From positions 1-6,467 of the forward strand of contig CAJXPP010000127.1 in assembly GCA_913058195.1 (NCBI GenBank): a stretch of 6,467 bases of DNA. The letters are read 5' to 3'. Origin of the DNA: an uncultured Gammaproteobacteria bacterium (GTDB lineage: Bacteria; Pseudomonadota; Gammaproteobacteria; Nitrosococcales; Methylophagaceae). Under the pieces are notes generated by a model. That model saw only the letters and a list, made by a program, of their open reading frames with translations, was not told the DNA's origin and did not search any database. The stretch's first letter is position 1, and each line of letters begins with the position of its first letter. A program made the position numbers and the translations under genes. Below, in pieces: positions 5,257 through 6,467 of the stretch.

Positions 5257-5387
5257 GGGGCAGAGTATTAACTGGATTGATGATTAAAAGGCTGCCACCG
5301 AACCAAAGCAGTTGTTATTTAATGTCTAATTAACTGCGGTTATTGCGCCTCTGGATAGAAAAGTATAAATCACTGGAGTCTGACCCC
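5257..5387. repeat. Second GGGG...CCCC intergenic element
   Basis: GGGGCAGA (5257-5264) pairs with TCTG(a)CCCC (5379-5387) with one bulged A. Inside, GCAGTT (5308-5313) pairs with AACTGC (5332-5337). The right end, AGTCTGACCCCATTAATT, is a string I recall from dispersed repeats in many proteobacterial genomes, often tied to REP-type or Y1 transposases (not checked). The design parallels 1896-1996. It fills most of the space between the convergent actP and ABC genes. Confidence 0.45.
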
Positions 5388-5432
5388 ATTAATTCTTTTT
5401 GTACGCAAACAATTCAGGCAATGGCCTTAAGA

Positions 5433-5453
5433 TACCAGTCAGCTTGATTGGTA
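5433..5453 (-). terminator. Stem-loop just after the ABC exporter stop
   Basis: TACCAGTCA (5433-5441) pairs with TGATTGGTA (5445-5453), one G-T pair included, around a three-base loop. It starts two bases beyond the minus-strand stop at 5455. No T-run follows on the minus strand, so it may be a transcript-stabilising hairpin rather than a classical terminator. Confidence 0.4.
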
Positions 5454-5454
5454 A

Positions 5455-6422
5455 TTAGTTTTCAAACTGCAATTCAGCAAGCCTTGCATACAAGCCGCCT
5501 TCTTTACGTAGTTCGATCGCATCGCCTGTTTCAACAATTTCACCATTTTCCATGACGAGAATTTTATCAGCCTTTTGTACTGTGGCTAATCGGTGGGCAA
5601 TAATCAATGTGGTTCTGCCTTTTATGGCGGCATTGAGACCTTGTTGCACGAGTATTTCAGATTCAGCATCGAGTGCACTGGTGGCCTCGTCCAACAATAG
5701 TATAGGCGCATCTTTTAACATAGCGCGGGCAATGGCTATGCGTTGTCTTTGCCCACCTGATAAGCGCGTACCACGTTCACCTAAGAAGGTGTTGTAACCC
5801 TCAGGTAATTGACGTACAAATTGGGCTACTTGTGCGGCATTGGCAGCGGCTATCACCGCTTCATAAGTTGCATCTGGCTGACCGTAGCGTATATTTTCAA
5901 ATACATTGGCAGAAAATATAACAGGGTCTTGAGGCACAATCGCAATTAACCGACGTAAATCATGCAAGCTAATGTCACTAATATTTTGGCCATTAATAGC
6001 AATACTGCCAGTTTGTGCATCGTAGAACCGTAACAATAATTGAAAAACGGTAGTTTTTCCTGCACCTGATGGCCCAACCAAAGCCACGGTTTCACCGGCA
6101 TCAATGTGCAAGTTGATATTGTTTAATGCGGGGTTAAGTCGTCGCGATGGGTAGTGAAATTGCACATTATTAAATTGGATGCCGGCTTGAGCTTTGTTGG
6201 CTATTGGTAATGGGTTAGCCGCTTCAGTAACCGCTGTTTCTGTATGCAATAATTCGAGCAAACGTTCAGTAGCACCAGCGGCACGCATAATGTCGCCCCA
6301 TACTTGAGCCATTGTACTTACACTACCCGCTACCATGGCGGCATATAAGACAAATGAAGCCAGTTCACCACCGGTCATCACGCCTTCACTGACTTGGTGT
6401 GCACCTAACCAGAGTACAAAAA
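5455..6422 (-). CDS. ABC exporter, MsbA-like, permease-ATPase fusion (5' end missing)
   Basis: About 322 codons of the C-terminal part of a half-transporter. Numbering from the GTG at 6381: the end of the transmembrane domain (about 1-45, with the AAGATERLLELL coupling segment), then a complete nucleotide-binding domain with Walker A GPSGAGKT (103-110), Q-loop Q151, signature LSGGQ (207-211), Walker B ILLLDE (227-232), D-loop SALD (235-238) and switch His263. The frame stays open to the adapter junction (…LWLGAHQVSEG precedes the GTG), so the GTG is internal and the gene is cut by the fragment end; the family is usually about 580-600 residues. The sequence fits the MsbA-related exporter group, homodimers that move lipids or other amphiphiles outward using ATP; the substrate cannot be told. 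It converges with actP. Confidence 0.95.
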
Positions 6423-6467
6423 CTGTCTCTTATACACATCTGACGCTGCCGACGATCTACTCTGTGT
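6423..6467 (-). other. Nextera/Tn5 sequencing adapter (artefact)
   Basis: This is the reverse complement of the left-end adapter: mosaic end at 6423-6441, read-1 adapter at 6442-6455, the same i5 index (TCTACTCT, 6456-6463) and GTGT from the P5 tail (6464-6467). It joins the ABC gene at 6422/6423, so the last codons of the open frame are not native. Confidence 0.98.

Noticed and set aside
1..6467. Window as a composite transposon with 43-bp terminal inverted repeats
   Set aside because: The ends match Nextera adapter, index and Tn5 mosaic end exactly; no transposase is present.

Overview
The window is a low-GC fragment that looks gammaproteobacterial. The best lineage evidence is the acetate-uptake pair yjcH-actP, which closely resembles the enteric proteins throughout. 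Supporting it are a HugZ/DUF2470 protein, an MsbA-like ABC exporter and an EAL-domain remnant. Genus cannot be fixed by reading; a methanotroph or sulfur-oxidiser relative is possible but unproven. Both ends (1-43 and 6423-6467) are Illumina Nextera/Tn5 adapter with the same i5 index, in inverted orientation, so native DNA is only about 44-6422. The matching ends are a library artefact, not the terminal inverted repeats of a transposon.

Left third (44-2124): small genes and debris. In order: a short bacteriohemerythrin (183-572) with all seven di-iron ligands; a bulged hairpin resembling an integron attC site (about 591-662); a 62-residue, two-helix membrane ORF (665-853) whose ATG lies just past that site; the C-terminal half of an EAL phosphodiesterase on the minus strand (883-1323, pseudogene); about 400 bases without an evident gene but with a promoter-like site holding a palindrome and a possible small-RNA unit; a 46-residue CDGSH iron-sulfur protein (1721-1861); and a nested palindromic element (1896-1996).

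Middle (2125-5185): a HugZ-family haem/FMN-fold protein on the minus strand; a 386-base divergent intergenic region with a perfect 15-bp hairpin, a dispersed-repeat pair and a second hairpin; then yjcH and actP, overlapping by ATGA and forming an acetate-uptake operon. No acs gene is in view.

Right end (5186-6422): a convergent intergenic region with a second GGGG...CCCC element, then the C-terminal part of an ABC exporter on the minus strand, cut by the fragment end.

No complete new defence or mobile system is visible. The items most worth follow-up are the attC-like site with its candidate cassette ORF, the minimal CDGSH protein, the possible small-RNA unit at about 1434-1654, and the family of structured intergenic repeats.
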